DNA of 64,000 nucleotides. It comes from JACCZR01 sp035296565. GTDB taxonomy: Bacteria; Actinomycetota; Thermoleophilia; Solirubrobacterales; Thermoleophilaceae. The stretch lies in contig DATHAQ010000027.1 in the NCBI GenBank assembly GCA_035296565.1, positions 4,103 through 68,102 on the forward strand, given 5' to 3'. A model generated the notes under the pieces. That model ran no database searches and was not told where the DNA came from. It saw only the letters and a list, made by a program, of their open reading frames with translations. Shown here piece by piece: positions 57,506 through 64,000 of the stretch (its first letter is position 1; each line of letters starts with the position of its first letter). Made by a program: the position numbers and the translations under genes.

Positions 57506-58738
57506 TCAGGCGTCGGAGTCGTCCTCGGCCAGGAGCGTCTCGTGGCGTGACAGGTCGGGCCCGATCTCCGCGTCCAGGCGCTGGATCAGCTCGGCGGTGA
57601 AGCCCGAGGCGCGCTCGAGGGCCTCGTCGTCGAGGTTGTCCATCACGTCGCTGGGCTGGTGGTGGTGGGGGACATAGCCCACGCTGTTGCGGCAGGCGAC
57701 GGTGATCGCGGGATAGCCCGCGCTGCGGACGATGGAGGCGTCGGTGGCGGTGCGAAAGGCAAGCGGCCGGGCCTTGAACGAGCCGTCCTCGCCGTCGTCC
57801 TCGGCGATCTGCTCGGCGATCTGAAACAGCTGAGGGTGCGATTTGCCCGGCAGCAGCATGCCCTCCTGGGCGCCGTAGCGCACGGTGCCCGCGCCCACCT
57901 CGTCGACGTTGATGAATACGCTGCGCTCCTTGTCGAGGTCCTCCTTGTGGCGCTTGAGGAAGGCCTTCATGCCCAGGCCGAACGACTCCTGGCCGCCGGT
58001 GATGACGACCCAGACCGCGAAGTGCTCCAGCTGGCCGCCGAAACGCTCGGCCAGGCCGAGCACCGTGGCCACGCCGGATGCGTTGTCGTTGGCGCCGGGG
58101 ACCGGGTTGGCGACGGCGGCGTCCAGCAGCGCCACGATCACCACGAGGAGCGCAACCGTGGGCAGCAACTGCACCGCCGTGAGCGCGCTCCCCTGCATGC
58201 CGAGCATGCGGATGAAGCAGCAGATGAGCAGGACGAGCAGGGCGGCCATGAACGGGACGAAGGGACCGATGGTCCGGTTGAGGCGACCGCCGAGCACGGC
58301 CAGGCGCTCCTGCAAACCGCGGGCGAAGATCATGCCGCCCCGGGAGCTGTCGACGTGCGCGACCAGGATGATCTGCCCGTCGCGGTCCTCGCCCTCCGGC
58401 GAGACGACGTTCTGGGAGGCGCGCCGACCGGTCAGGCGCCGCAGCGGCCGGAACAGACCCGTCGCGTCGCCGAAGGCCGACAGGGTGGCGAGGAGCACCA
58501 GGCCGAAGCCCACTGCGGGCAGCGCCACGGAGACGAGGCTGCCGATCACCGCGACGAGGGCGTGGATCAGGTGCACGACCGCCCAGCGCGGATAGATGTC
58601 GATCGACTCGACCTCCACCTCGCGGCCCATCTCGGTGAGCCGCTCCTCGACCCGGCCTGCGGCTCGCCGCTCGGCATCGGTGCCGGCCCGGCGTCCCGCC
58701 TCCTCCACGAGGGTGTCTATCTCGGCACGGACGTCCAA
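57506..58738 (-). CDS. Membrane-anchored M28-family metallopeptidase
   Basis: A 410-residue zinc aminopeptidase-like protein with hydrophobic helices at about residues 53-80 and two central ones. Metal-site motifs in order are LVAHVDSSRGG (His-x-Asp), GANDNASGVAT (bridging Asp), TGGQESFG (Glu), INVDEVGAG and HHHQPSDVMDN (His). TTG start at 58738 with TAGGCT 8 nt upstream; the longer frame runs through the tRNA-Leu gene and is rejected. Substrate unknown. Confidence 0.8.
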   Translation of the reverse strand: MDVRAEIDTLVEEAGRRAGTDAERRAAGRVEERLTEMGREVEVESIDIYPRWAVVHLIHALVAVIGSLVSVALPAVGFGLVLLATLSAFGDATGLFRPLRRLTGRRASQNVVSPEGEDRDGQIILVAHVDSSRGGMIFARGLQERLAVLGGRLNRTIGPFVPFMAALLVLLICCFIRMLGMQGSALTAVQLLPTVALLVVIVALLDAAVANPVPGANDNASGVATVLGLAERFGGQLEHFAVWVVITGGQESFGLGMKAFLKRHKEDLDKERSVFINVDEVGAGTVRYGAQEGMLLPGKSHPQLFQIAEQIAEDDGEDGSFKARPLAFRTATDASIVRSAGYPAITVACRNSVGYVPHHHQPSDVMDNLDDEALERASGFTAELIQRLDAEIGPDLSRHETLLAEDDSDA

Positions 58739-58763
58739 GAGCGGGCAGCCTAGCCAGATCGGA

Positions 58764-58846
58764 TGCCCGGGGTGGGATTCGAACCCACACGCCCTTTCGG
58801 GCAATCGATTTTGAGTCGACAGCGTCTGCCGTTCCGCCACCCGGGC
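58764..58846 (-). tRNA. tRNA-Leu (anticodon CAA)
   Basis: An 83-nt cloverleaf with acceptor GCCCGGG/CCCGGGC, anticodon loop CTCAAAA, a long variable arm (TGCCCGAAAGGGCG) and GGTTCGAATCC in the T arm. CCA is not encoded. Confidence 0.93.
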
Positions 58847-58879
58847 GAGCGGTCGGAGTCTAGATCCGGCTTCCCCTGC

Positions 58880-59368
58880 CTAGGCGGTCTGAGGACTGCC
58901 CTCGTACCCGTCGTAGTCGTCGTCCTCATCGGTCACCTCGACCTCGACGTTCCAGTTCTGCTGGAAGCCGCGTAGGGCGAAGGCGATGAGCAGCACGGAC
59001 ACCGGGATCAGGATCACGGTGAGCAAGCCGAGGATGCTCGGTTCGAGCGCCGGAGTGTCGAAACCGGTCTTGTCGCGCGCGAACCACGCCGGCGCGGCAA
59101 CGGCGGCGAAGACCGCGAGCAGGATCGCCCCCGCCGCGGCCACGGGCAGCACGCCGCGGTTCCAGCGCAGCACGAAGAAGGCGACGACGAGGTAGACGAG
59201 GAAGTAGAAGATCGCCAGCGGGATCATCCCCTGGAGCTCGGAGAAGCCGCCGAGCGTGACTGCCCCGACGAGGACCGCGCTGGTGACAAGCAGCAGCACG
59301 ACCGCGGCCCGCGTGGCCTTCGACTCAGCCTTGTCCCGGTTGGGATGCTCGAGCCTGGTCTCCGCCAT
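58880..59368 (-). CDS. Four-helix membrane protein
   Basis: A 162-residue protein with about four transmembrane helices (AAVVLLLVTSAVLVGAVTLGG, IPLAIFYFLVYLVVAFFVL, VLPVAAAGAILLAVFAAVA, ILGLLTVILIPVSVLLIAFA) and an acidic C-terminal tail (VTDEDDDYDGY). No family recognised. The ATG at 59368 is the likely start; the longer frame is Arg/Ser-rich shadow sequence. Confidence 0.7.
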   Translation of the reverse strand: MAETRLEHPNRDKAESKATRAAVVLLLVTSAVLVGAVTLGGFSELQGMIPLAIFYFLVYLVVAFFVLRWNRGVLPVAAAGAILLAVFAAVAAPAWFARDKTGFDTPALEPSILGLLTVILIPVSVLLIAFALRGFQQNWNVEVEVTDEDDDYDGYEGSPQTA

Positions 59369-59523
59369 CGCGCGGCAGTGTACGCCTCCCGGCGAAACGT
59401 TGCGGCGGTTCTGCGCGCGCGCAGCCCTGCGACCTTGCCCGCGCCCCGAGGTGAGCGCTGCGGTCAGCCGCTGGGCGCCGCCGGCCAGGCTTCCCGCGGC
59501 AGGCGCGGGATACTGGCGGGGCG

Positions 59524-59958
59524 ATGTCGCAGGAGAACGTGGACTTGGTGCGGCAGCGGATCGCCGTCCTGGCCGCCGGCTTCGATCACGGGGACTTCGA
59601 GCGAGGAGACTTCGACGCCTTCTTCGAGTGGCTCGACCCCGAGATCGAGTGGCGCGGTCCACGCGAGTTCCCCGACCTGGCCGAACCGCGTTTCGGACAT
59701 GCAGGCGTACGCGAGTACATCACGATCCTGCTCGAAGCCCTCGAGGACTACCGAATGGTGCCGGAGGAGTTCATCGACGCAGGCGACGATCGGGTACTCG
59801 TGTTCTCGCGTGAAGGCGGGCGCGGGAGAGGCAGCGGGGCCGAGGTTGTGACACAGCCGACCGCGCACGTATGGACGATTCGCAACGGCAAGGCGATTCG
59901 CCTGAGCAGTTACTGGGAGAGGGCCGACGCCCTCGAAGCCGTGGGGCTGTCGGAGTGA
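59524..59958 (+). CDS. SnoaL/NTF2-like protein
   Basis: A 144-residue SnoaL-like protein: MSQENVDLVRQRIAVLAAGF, FFEWLDPEIEWRGPREF and HVWTIRNGKAIRLSSYWERA. MSQENV openings are common in Thermoleophilia. A TACTGG box ends 7 nt before the ATG. Small-molecule isomerase, hydrolase or binding role unknown. Confidence 0.82.
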   Translation: MSQENVDLVRQRIAVLAAGFDHGDFERGDFDAFFEWLDPEIEWRGPREFPDLAEPRFGHAGVREYITILLEALEDYRMVPEEFIDAGDDRVLVFSREGGRGRGSGAEVVTQPTAHVWTIRNGKAIRLSSYWERADALEAVGLSE

Positions 59959-59959
59959 G

Positions 59960-60663
59960 ATGGCCGTCGAGAAGGCCGGCGGCTCGCTAGGGCAGATTTC
60001 GCTCTAGACGCAGGCCATGCCCACCCCTGACTGGCACCCTGGCCCGTCGAGATGGAGGAGCTCGACCCGCAGACCCGCCCGAGCGGCGGGCGCGTTGGCG
60101 GGCGGCCCTGGTCGAGGAGGGCCTCTTGGAGTGAGACCTAACAACCTCCGGGGTCAACGACGAGCCCCGCTGGCGGTCCCACCCGCTGCGACGCTCGGGG
60201 GAGTGCCTGTGACCGGGCGAGGCGGCGCCCTTCGGGGCGTCGCCCGCCTCTCGGCCAGGAGTCCCTCGAGACACGCTCAGTCCCGCCTACGGCCTTCTGC
60301 GGCGATGCGACGCCGGGGTGGCTACCTCTACCGCGCGCGTGTGGATCGGGGGGTTGACTCGGGCAGAGCGGCCAAGCGAGCCTTCGTCGGCACTGCCCCC
60401 CCTCGTGCGCCTTGCAGCCGCCCGCTGCTTGGGCTAGCTTCGCGATGACTTCCCAACAGCTTGCCCAACGACCGTACGTCATCCATTTCAACAAGGCGGC
60501 CGAGTGCCAATTTGACGTGCCACCTAACTTTCACCCGCCGCATTAGGCCACCAGGAGGGTTGCTCCCTAACCCGGTCAGGCGCTTCTCTCAGGGATGAGC
60601 AGCTCTCCGAGATAGGCGGCTGCGACTCTCGCCCGTCGCCCGCCGAAAGGAGCAAAGTTCGTC
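59960..60663. other. 704-bp region without a credible gene
   Basis: No reading frame on either strand shows a recognisable domain, hydrophobic pattern or ribosome-binding site; the frames present are Arg/Pro/Ser-rich shadow-like sequences. CAGATTTCGCTCTA at 59993-60006 recurs at 61850-61863 beside tRNA-Trp. Decayed coding sequence is possible but not shown. Confidence 0.6.
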
Positions 60664-60981
60664 ATGGCAACATTCGCCGTCATCGCTGAGCATCCGCCCA
60701 ACCTCTGTCCGACTTCCAATGCTCAAACGCGGCAGCTGCTGAAGGAGGGTGCCAGCCAGATCCCGCACCTCGCGGAGCAGCTCGGCGTCAGCATCGGCAC
60801 GCTGCGCATCTCTGGCCCGGACCACGTCATCGTCGCGATCCTCGAGGCGGACGACATTGATGCCGTGAGGACCTTCGCCCTCCAGAGCCGCCTCATGCAG
60901 TGGAACAAGGTGGATATCCACGCCACCTACTCGCTCGAGGAAGCGCTCGGGATGATCGACGACGTGGAGGCCATCTTCTAG
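60664..60981 (+). CDS. Small protein, GYD/DUF3303-like
   Basis: A 105-residue protein with a strand-helix-strand look: MATFAVIAEHPPNLCPTSNA, HVIVAILEADDIDAVRTFAL, WNKVDIHATYSLEEAL. It may be a dimeric alpha/beta barrel of the GYD or DUF3303 kind. AAGGAG about 10 nt before the ATG is a Shine-Dalgarno site. It is isolated, with non-coding sequence on both sides. Confidence 0.7.
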   Translation: MATFAVIAEHPPNLCPTSNAQTRQLLKEGASQIPHLAEQLGVSIGTLRISGPDHVIVAILEADDIDAVRTFALQSRLMQWNKVDIHATYSLEEALGMIDDVEAIF

Positions 60982-61125
60982 GCGCAACGCTTGTCTCCAT
61001 CACGGGCGACGCCGCGTCCTCGGAACGCGCGGCTAGTCGCGAACGCGAGGGCCAGTTAGACACCCCGCGTGCGCGGGGATCGTTATCTCCCTGCTAATCA
61101 CGTGCGCTCAACTCGCGCTCGTCGC

Positions 61126-61677
61126 TCAGATGATCAGGCCGGTGATCATCATCACCACACCGGCGAGACCGGCGATCCCGCCGCTGGCAAGCAGCCAGCG
61201 TCGCCGGGCGATGATCGCGACGCCCGCCAATACGATCCCTACCTGAAAGCCGATCGCTGACACCTCGAACACAAGGTGACGGTCATTGGCGTGATCGCGC
61301 TCACGCTGGTGAAGATGGATCTCATCGGCCAGCTTCCGATGGATCGGCGCTAGCTCGTTCACGGTGCGGGCGTCTAGCGCCTCGGCCCTGGCACTGGCCG
61401 CCCGCGCGAGCGGATTGCCCACCGCGACGACCCGCAGGATCTGCGCATTGGACTCCGCGATGATCGTCTTGACGTCGTTGGCCTCCATGACCGCCGTTGC
61501 GTCCGCCGTCTTGGTCTCGCCGGTGATCGCCTCCTTGATCGCCTCGTTCGACAGGAACGTGGCGATGGACAGGAACGCTGCGAGCACCGCAACGACGATC
61601 GCTGCCGTGCGGGAGAGCTCGTCCAGCGGACCCTGTGCAACCCGTTCGAAGCGCTGAAGTGATTCGTGAGCTTCCAT
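61126..61677 (-). CDS. DUF4337-like membrane protein
   Basis: A 183-residue protein: an N-terminal helix (TAAIVVAVLAAFLSIATFLS), a coiled-coil/soluble middle with NDVKTIIAESNAQILR and HLHQRERDHANDRHLVFE, and two C-terminal helices (AIGFQVGIVLAGVAIIARRR, LASGGIAGLAGVVMMITGLI). The layout matches DUF4337. Function unknown. Its codons are less GC-biased than neighbours. Confidence 0.75.
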   Translation of the reverse strand: MEAHESLQRFERVAQGPLDELSRTAAIVVAVLAAFLSIATFLSNEAIKEAITGETKTADATAVMEANDVKTIIAESNAQILRVVAVGNPLARAASARAEALDARTVNELAPIHRKLADEIHLHQRERDHANDRHLVFEVSAIGFQVGIVLAGVAIIARRRWLLASGGIAGLAGVVMMITGLII

Positions 61678-61834
61678 CGGGACGGCGGCACGCTACTCGA
61701 TCACGACATGCCGACGACCAGGAGAGGGCAGCCGGGCGAACGACCCTGCTCTCGGCGAACTCGGCCGCCCTAATGAGCCGTCCGTCGCGCGTGCTCGTCA
61801 CCGTCGCGCGTATTGTCGCGCGGGTTCGGAGCGC

Positions 61835-61850
61835 GGCCGGCTGACCGGCC
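61835..61850 (-). terminator. Possible hairpin after tRNA-Trp
   Basis: GGCCGG-CTGA-CCGGCC forms a 6-bp stem with a 4-nt loop downstream of tRNA-Trp. No T-run follows, so it is only a candidate terminator. Confidence 0.3.
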
Positions 61851-61870
61851 AGATTTCGCTCTATGAGCAG

Positions 61871-61944
61871 CGGGGCAGCCAGGACTCGAACCTGGAATCA
61901 CCGGTTTTGGAGACCGGAGCCTTATCCAATTTGGCCACTGCCCC
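61871..61944 (-). tRNA. tRNA-Trp (anticodon CCA)
   Basis: A 74-nt cloverleaf: acceptor GGGGCAG/CTGCCCC, anticodon stem CCGGT/ACCGG with loop CTCCAAA, and T arm CCAGGTTCGAGTCCTGG. Confidence 0.93.
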
Positions 61945-61977
61945 TGGGGGCCGGAGAGTCTAGGTGGCGACTCTCGA

Positions 61978-62061
61978 TGCGGGCGGAGGGACTCGAACCC
62001 ACACGCTCTGTCGAGCACCGGGACCTAAACCCGGCCTGTCTGCCAATTCCAGCACGCCCGC
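61978..62061 (-). tRNA. tRNA-Leu (anticodon TAG)
   Basis: An 84-nt cloverleaf: acceptor GCGGGCG/CGCCCGC, anticodon stem CCGGG/CCCGG with loop TTTAGGT, long variable arm, T arm GGTTCGAGTCC. It lies 33 nt from tRNA-Trp on the same strand. Confidence 0.93.
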
Positions 62062-62227
62062 GCTCGGACAGAGCTTAGGTCGGGACGCGAGCGGCGGAGG
62101 TCGATCCTGCCATCGAGGTGGTCGAGGAAGCGTGGATAGCCGGAATGCGGGGAATGGTGCCTGTGCGCCACGAAGAGCGCGGATCCCCTCAGTGCCTCCT
62201 GACCCTCGATCTCCATAGGATGCGCCC

Positions 62228-62485
62228 ATGTCGGCGGTGGCAGTAGTCATCTCGGTGACACTTTTCTTCCTGGCGGGCCTGGCCTTCGGCTATGCCCTCG
62301 GGCCGCCGTTGATGTGGATCCCGCTCGCGTTCCCTGTGATCATGGCCCTCGCGGCCGCGATCAAGGACGGGCCCTCGATCTCGATACTGATCAGGCTCGT
62401 AGTCGCACTCGTGGTCACCTTCCTCGGAATCATGCTCGGCCAGCGGCTCGCGCCCGAGCAGCACCCGGAGGAGGCCCCGGGCTAA
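62228..62485 (+). CDS. Small two- to three-helix membrane protein
   Basis: An 85-residue protein, almost entirely hydrophobic: VISVTLFFLAGLAFGYALG, WIPLAFPVIMALAAAI and LIRLVVALVVTFLGIMLGQ, then an acidic-polar tail. TAGGAT ends 6 nt before the ATG. No family recognised; flanked by tRNA genes. Confidence 0.65.
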   Translation: MSAVAVVISVTLFFLAGLAFGYALGPPLMWIPLAFPVIMALAAAIKDGPSISILIRLVVALVVTFLGIMLGQRLAPEQHPEEAPG

Positions 62486-62500
62486 CATGACGGCCGCACC

Positions 62501-62571
62501 GCGGGCGTGGTGTAACGGCTGCACAAGAGCCTTCCAAGCTCTTAGTACGGGTTCGATTCCCGTCGCCCGCT
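62501..62571 (+). tRNA. tRNA-Gly (anticodon TCC)
   Basis: A 71-nt cloverleaf: acceptor GCGGGCG/CGCCCGC, anticodon stem AGAGC/GCTCT with loop CTTCCAA, T arm CGGGTTCGATTCCCG. Confidence 0.93.
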
Positions 62572-62582
62572 CTGCAGCACCA

Positions 62583-62656
62583 CGGGGCGTGGCGCAGTCT
62601 GGTAGCGCACTCGGCTGGGGGCCGAGCGGTCGCTGGTTCAAATCCAGTCGCCCCGA
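62583..62656 (+). tRNA. tRNA-Pro (anticodon GGG)
   Basis: A 74-nt cloverleaf: acceptor CGGGGCG/CGCCCCG, anticodon stem CTCGG/CCGAG with loop CTGGGGG, T arm CTGGTTCAAATCCAG. It follows tRNA-Gly by 11 nt, probably in one transcript. Confidence 0.93.
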
Positions 62657-62697
62657 TAAAGAGGTCCCTTGAGAACGAAGTCAACGGGAGGAAGAGC

Positions 62698-63306
62698 TTG
62701 AGGTTGGAGAAGAGAGTGGCCTTGGCCGTGTGCGGTCTGGCGGCACTGGGACTGAGCGCATGCGGCGGGGGGTCGTCTTCGACGCAGCAGCCGCCCCCGG
62801 ACCCGACCGCCATGGCGCTGATGGCGCCCGGCGTCCGCACGGTCGTCGTGCCCAAGCAGGGCGCGAGCCTCACCGTGATCGTGCCTCCCTGCAGCGCGGC
62901 TGAGATCGACCAGGACACGACCGACGCTCCTCCCGGCTCCAACCAGGTCGTCGTGCCCAAGAGCGCCCTCGACCAGACGGTCGCCGTCCAGCCCTGCATC
63001 CAGGGCGCCAAGACCGCCGGTCGCGCCAGCACCGTGCTGCTCAGCCCCGGTGGCACCGAGTCGCCCCAGGGCGCGGCCCAGCAGAGCGGCAGCCAGCCGC
63101 AGAACCAGCTGTTGCTACCCAAGAGCAGCAACATCACCAAGATCATCGTGCCGCCCTGCGTGGTGCAGACCGGCTCGGGTGGCAGCAGCGGAACCGCGGC
63201 CACGGGCGGTGGCACCAACACGGCGCTTCCGGCCGAGCGCGACAAGACCTCGGTGGTGGCTCCGCCCTGTCGGGTCTCCGCCTCCAGCAGCAGCAGCGGC
63301 GGCTAA
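62698..63306 (+). CDS. Lipoprotein with PPC-ending repeats
   Basis: A 202-residue lipoprotein with lipobox LSACGGG and a polar linker. It carries about four units of the form V-V-V-P-K...T-x-I-V-x-P-C: TVVVPKQGASLTVIVPPC, QVVVPKSALDQTVAVQPC, QLLLPKSSNITKIIVPPC and a weaker last one ending VVAPPC. TTG start with GGAGGA upstream. The next gene encodes a partner with the same repeats, and the two sit back to back. I recognise no named family. Confidence 0.7.
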   Translation: MRLEKRVALAVCGLAALGLSACGGGSSSTQQPPPDPTAMALMAPGVRTVVVPKQGASLTVIVPPCSAAEIDQDTTDAPPGSNQVVVPKSALDQTVAVQPCIQGAKTAGRASTVLLSPGGTESPQGAAQQSGSQPQNQLLLPKSSNITKIIVPPCVVQTGSGGSSGTAATGGGTNTALPAERDKTSVVAPPCRVSASSSSSGG

Positions 63307-63858
63307 GTGAAGAACAAGATCCCGTGGATCGTCGGCGGCGTCCTTGTCGTCGCCTTGGCCATAGGCGCGATCACGCTCGGCCAGGGGCCCGAGAAGCCCA
63401 AGAGCGTGGGCGAGCTGCCCGAGAGCGCCCGGGCCCTGGTCGTCCCGGCGAACGAGAAGCACACGGTGGTGATCCCGCCCTGCAACACGCCGGTGGAACA
63501 GACCACCGCCGACGCCGAGCAGGGCAAGCCCACCCCGGGCGCGACCACCTTCGAGCTCAACGCGGGCGAGGACGTGCGCACGGTCATGGTCCCCCATTGC
63601 CAGCCGGGCACGGGAGCGGTCAACACCGCGGGCAACATCCCCTCCTCGGCCTTCGTGGTGGACAACGCGCCGGCGGCCAACGAGACCGACGGCGCCTTCG
63701 AGTCCGACGGCGTGATCGCCAAGTCGCAGCTGGTGCTCCAGCAGGGCGGCGACGGCACCACGGTCGTGGTCCCGCCCTGCGGGAAGGTCACCAAGGGCGA
63801 GGACGCCGTGCTACAGGCCGAGGGCGGCTCGAAGCTCGTGGTCGGAGCCAGGTGCTGA
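63307..63858 (+). CDS. Membrane-anchored protein with PPC-ending repeats
   Basis: A 183-residue protein beginning with a signal-anchor (IPWIVGGVLVVALAIGAITL). The external part carries repeat units ending in Cys: RALVVPANEKHTVVIPPC, DVRTVMVPHC and GTTVVVPPC, with a last Cys at the C-terminus. The GTG start directly abuts the stop of the lipoprotein gene. Related by repeat to that protein; function unknown. Confidence 0.7.
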   Translation: MKNKIPWIVGGVLVVALAIGAITLGQGPEKPKSVGELPESARALVVPANEKHTVVIPPCNTPVEQTTADAEQGKPTPGATTFELNAGEDVRTVMVPHCQPGTGAVNTAGNIPSSAFVVDNAPAANETDGAFESDGVIAKSQLVLQQGGDGTTVVVPPCGKVTKGEDAVLQAEGGSKLVVGARC

Positions 63859-63862
63859 GGGC

Positions 63863-64000
63863 CTAGCTGTAAGTCCCGAGCAGGTTGGTCACCTTGGTGA
63901 CCGGCGCCTGGTGGCCGAGGGCTGAGTGTCTGCGGTGATGGTTGTAGTGCCAAAGCCAGCCGTCAAGCGCCGCGCTGCGCTCTGAGCTGGTGCGGTAGAT
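63863..64000 (-). mobile_element. IS481-type transposase, 3' end only (cut by window edge)
   Basis: The last 45 codons read AALDGWLWHYNHHRRHSALG then HQAPVTKVTNLLGTYS and stop. W-x2-YN-x3-RxHSALG is the end of the DDE integrase domain of IS481-family transposases. The rest lies outside the window; terminal repeats cannot be judged. Confidence 0.75.

Noticed and set aside
57506..58840. Peptidase start upstream through the tRNA-Leu gene
   Set aside because: The extended frame reads through the tRNA; the TTG at 58738 with a TAGGCT box 8 nt upstream is more likely.
60017..60448. A 143-codon frame in the gene-poor region
   Set aside because: It has Arg/Pro/Ser-rich shadow composition, no ribosome-binding site and no recognisable fold.

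Overview
This window is high-GC actinobacterial DNA. The best guess is class Thermoleophilia (order Solirubrobacterales or a close relative). The supports are the very GC-rich coding, a secreted protein at 13019-13468 of the MIRKRL...ANVTATLALFLALGG type, SnoaL proteins starting MSQENV, a full coenzyme F420 route, a formaldehyde-type alcohol dehydrogenase paired with a metallo-beta-lactamase-fold protein, a class E-like sortase, and an ethylmalonyl-CoA gene set resembling that of Streptomyces. The taxonomic placement is inference; there is no rRNA in the window.

Layout. 1-7.9 kb: a partial sucD, a divergent sucC, a purple-acid-type phosphatase, a malyl-CoA-lyase-like gene, a MaoC hydratase, a sortase and GTP-type PEP carboxykinase. 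7.9-11.8 kb: a tightly overlapped run of HAD protein, lipoprotein, mobA, alcohol dehydrogenase and MBL protein. 11.9-15.4 kb: meaB with a coupled tiny membrane protein, a secreted protein and meaA (ethylmalonyl-CoA mutase). 15.5-20.2 kb: a cyclase-AAA-TPR giant, then an MBL/ClpS/cupin run. 20.3-25.9 kb: envelope genes (two glycosyltransferases, an LPRTG protein, a glycoside-hydrolase-like protein), then a small protein and ccr (crotonyl-CoA carboxylase/reductase). 25.9-32.7 kb: MFS/MarR, GST, a coiled-coil nuclease-like protein, an acyltransferase and YgfZ. 32.7-35.7 kb: multicopper oxidase, ZIP transporter and DtxR regulator. 35.7-43.2 kb: SDR, dodecin, LLM oxidoreductase, then a TetR-controlled leucine/acyl-CoA operon (acyl-CoA dehydrogenase, mccA, mccB). 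43.2-46 kb: small genes between repeats, a substrate-binding lipoprotein and an aquaporin. 46-51.9 kb: F420 biosynthesis (fbiC, cofE, cofC, cofD, npdG). 51.9-57.1 kb: SDR, HMG-CoA lyase, an alpha/beta-hydrolase-cyclase fusion, enoyl-CoA hydratase and 3-hydroxyacyl-CoA dehydrogenase. 57.1-64 kb: a VOC protein, an M28 peptidase, five tRNA genes, small membrane and secreted proteins, and the end of an IS481-type transposase.

How it works together. The dominant theme is CoA-thioester carbon flow. 3-Hydroxybutyryl-CoA dehydrogenase, enoyl-CoA hydratase, Ccr, MeaA with its chaperone MeaB, mesaconyl-CoA hydratase, malyl-CoA lyase, SucCD and PEP carboxykinase are most of an ethylmalonyl-CoA acetate-assimilation route feeding gluconeogenesis. 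The leucine branch (acyl-CoA dehydrogenase, MccAB, HMG-CoA lyase) supplies acetyl-CoA. The second theme is F420 supply plus an F420-type user.

Genome-wide habits are visible here. Many genes carry a TANNNT box (mostly TAGNNT) 6-10 nt before the start codon, which suggests abundant leaderless mRNAs. Several genes seem to start at CTG inside a stop/start overlap. Two families of intergenic palindromic repeats are scattered through the window.
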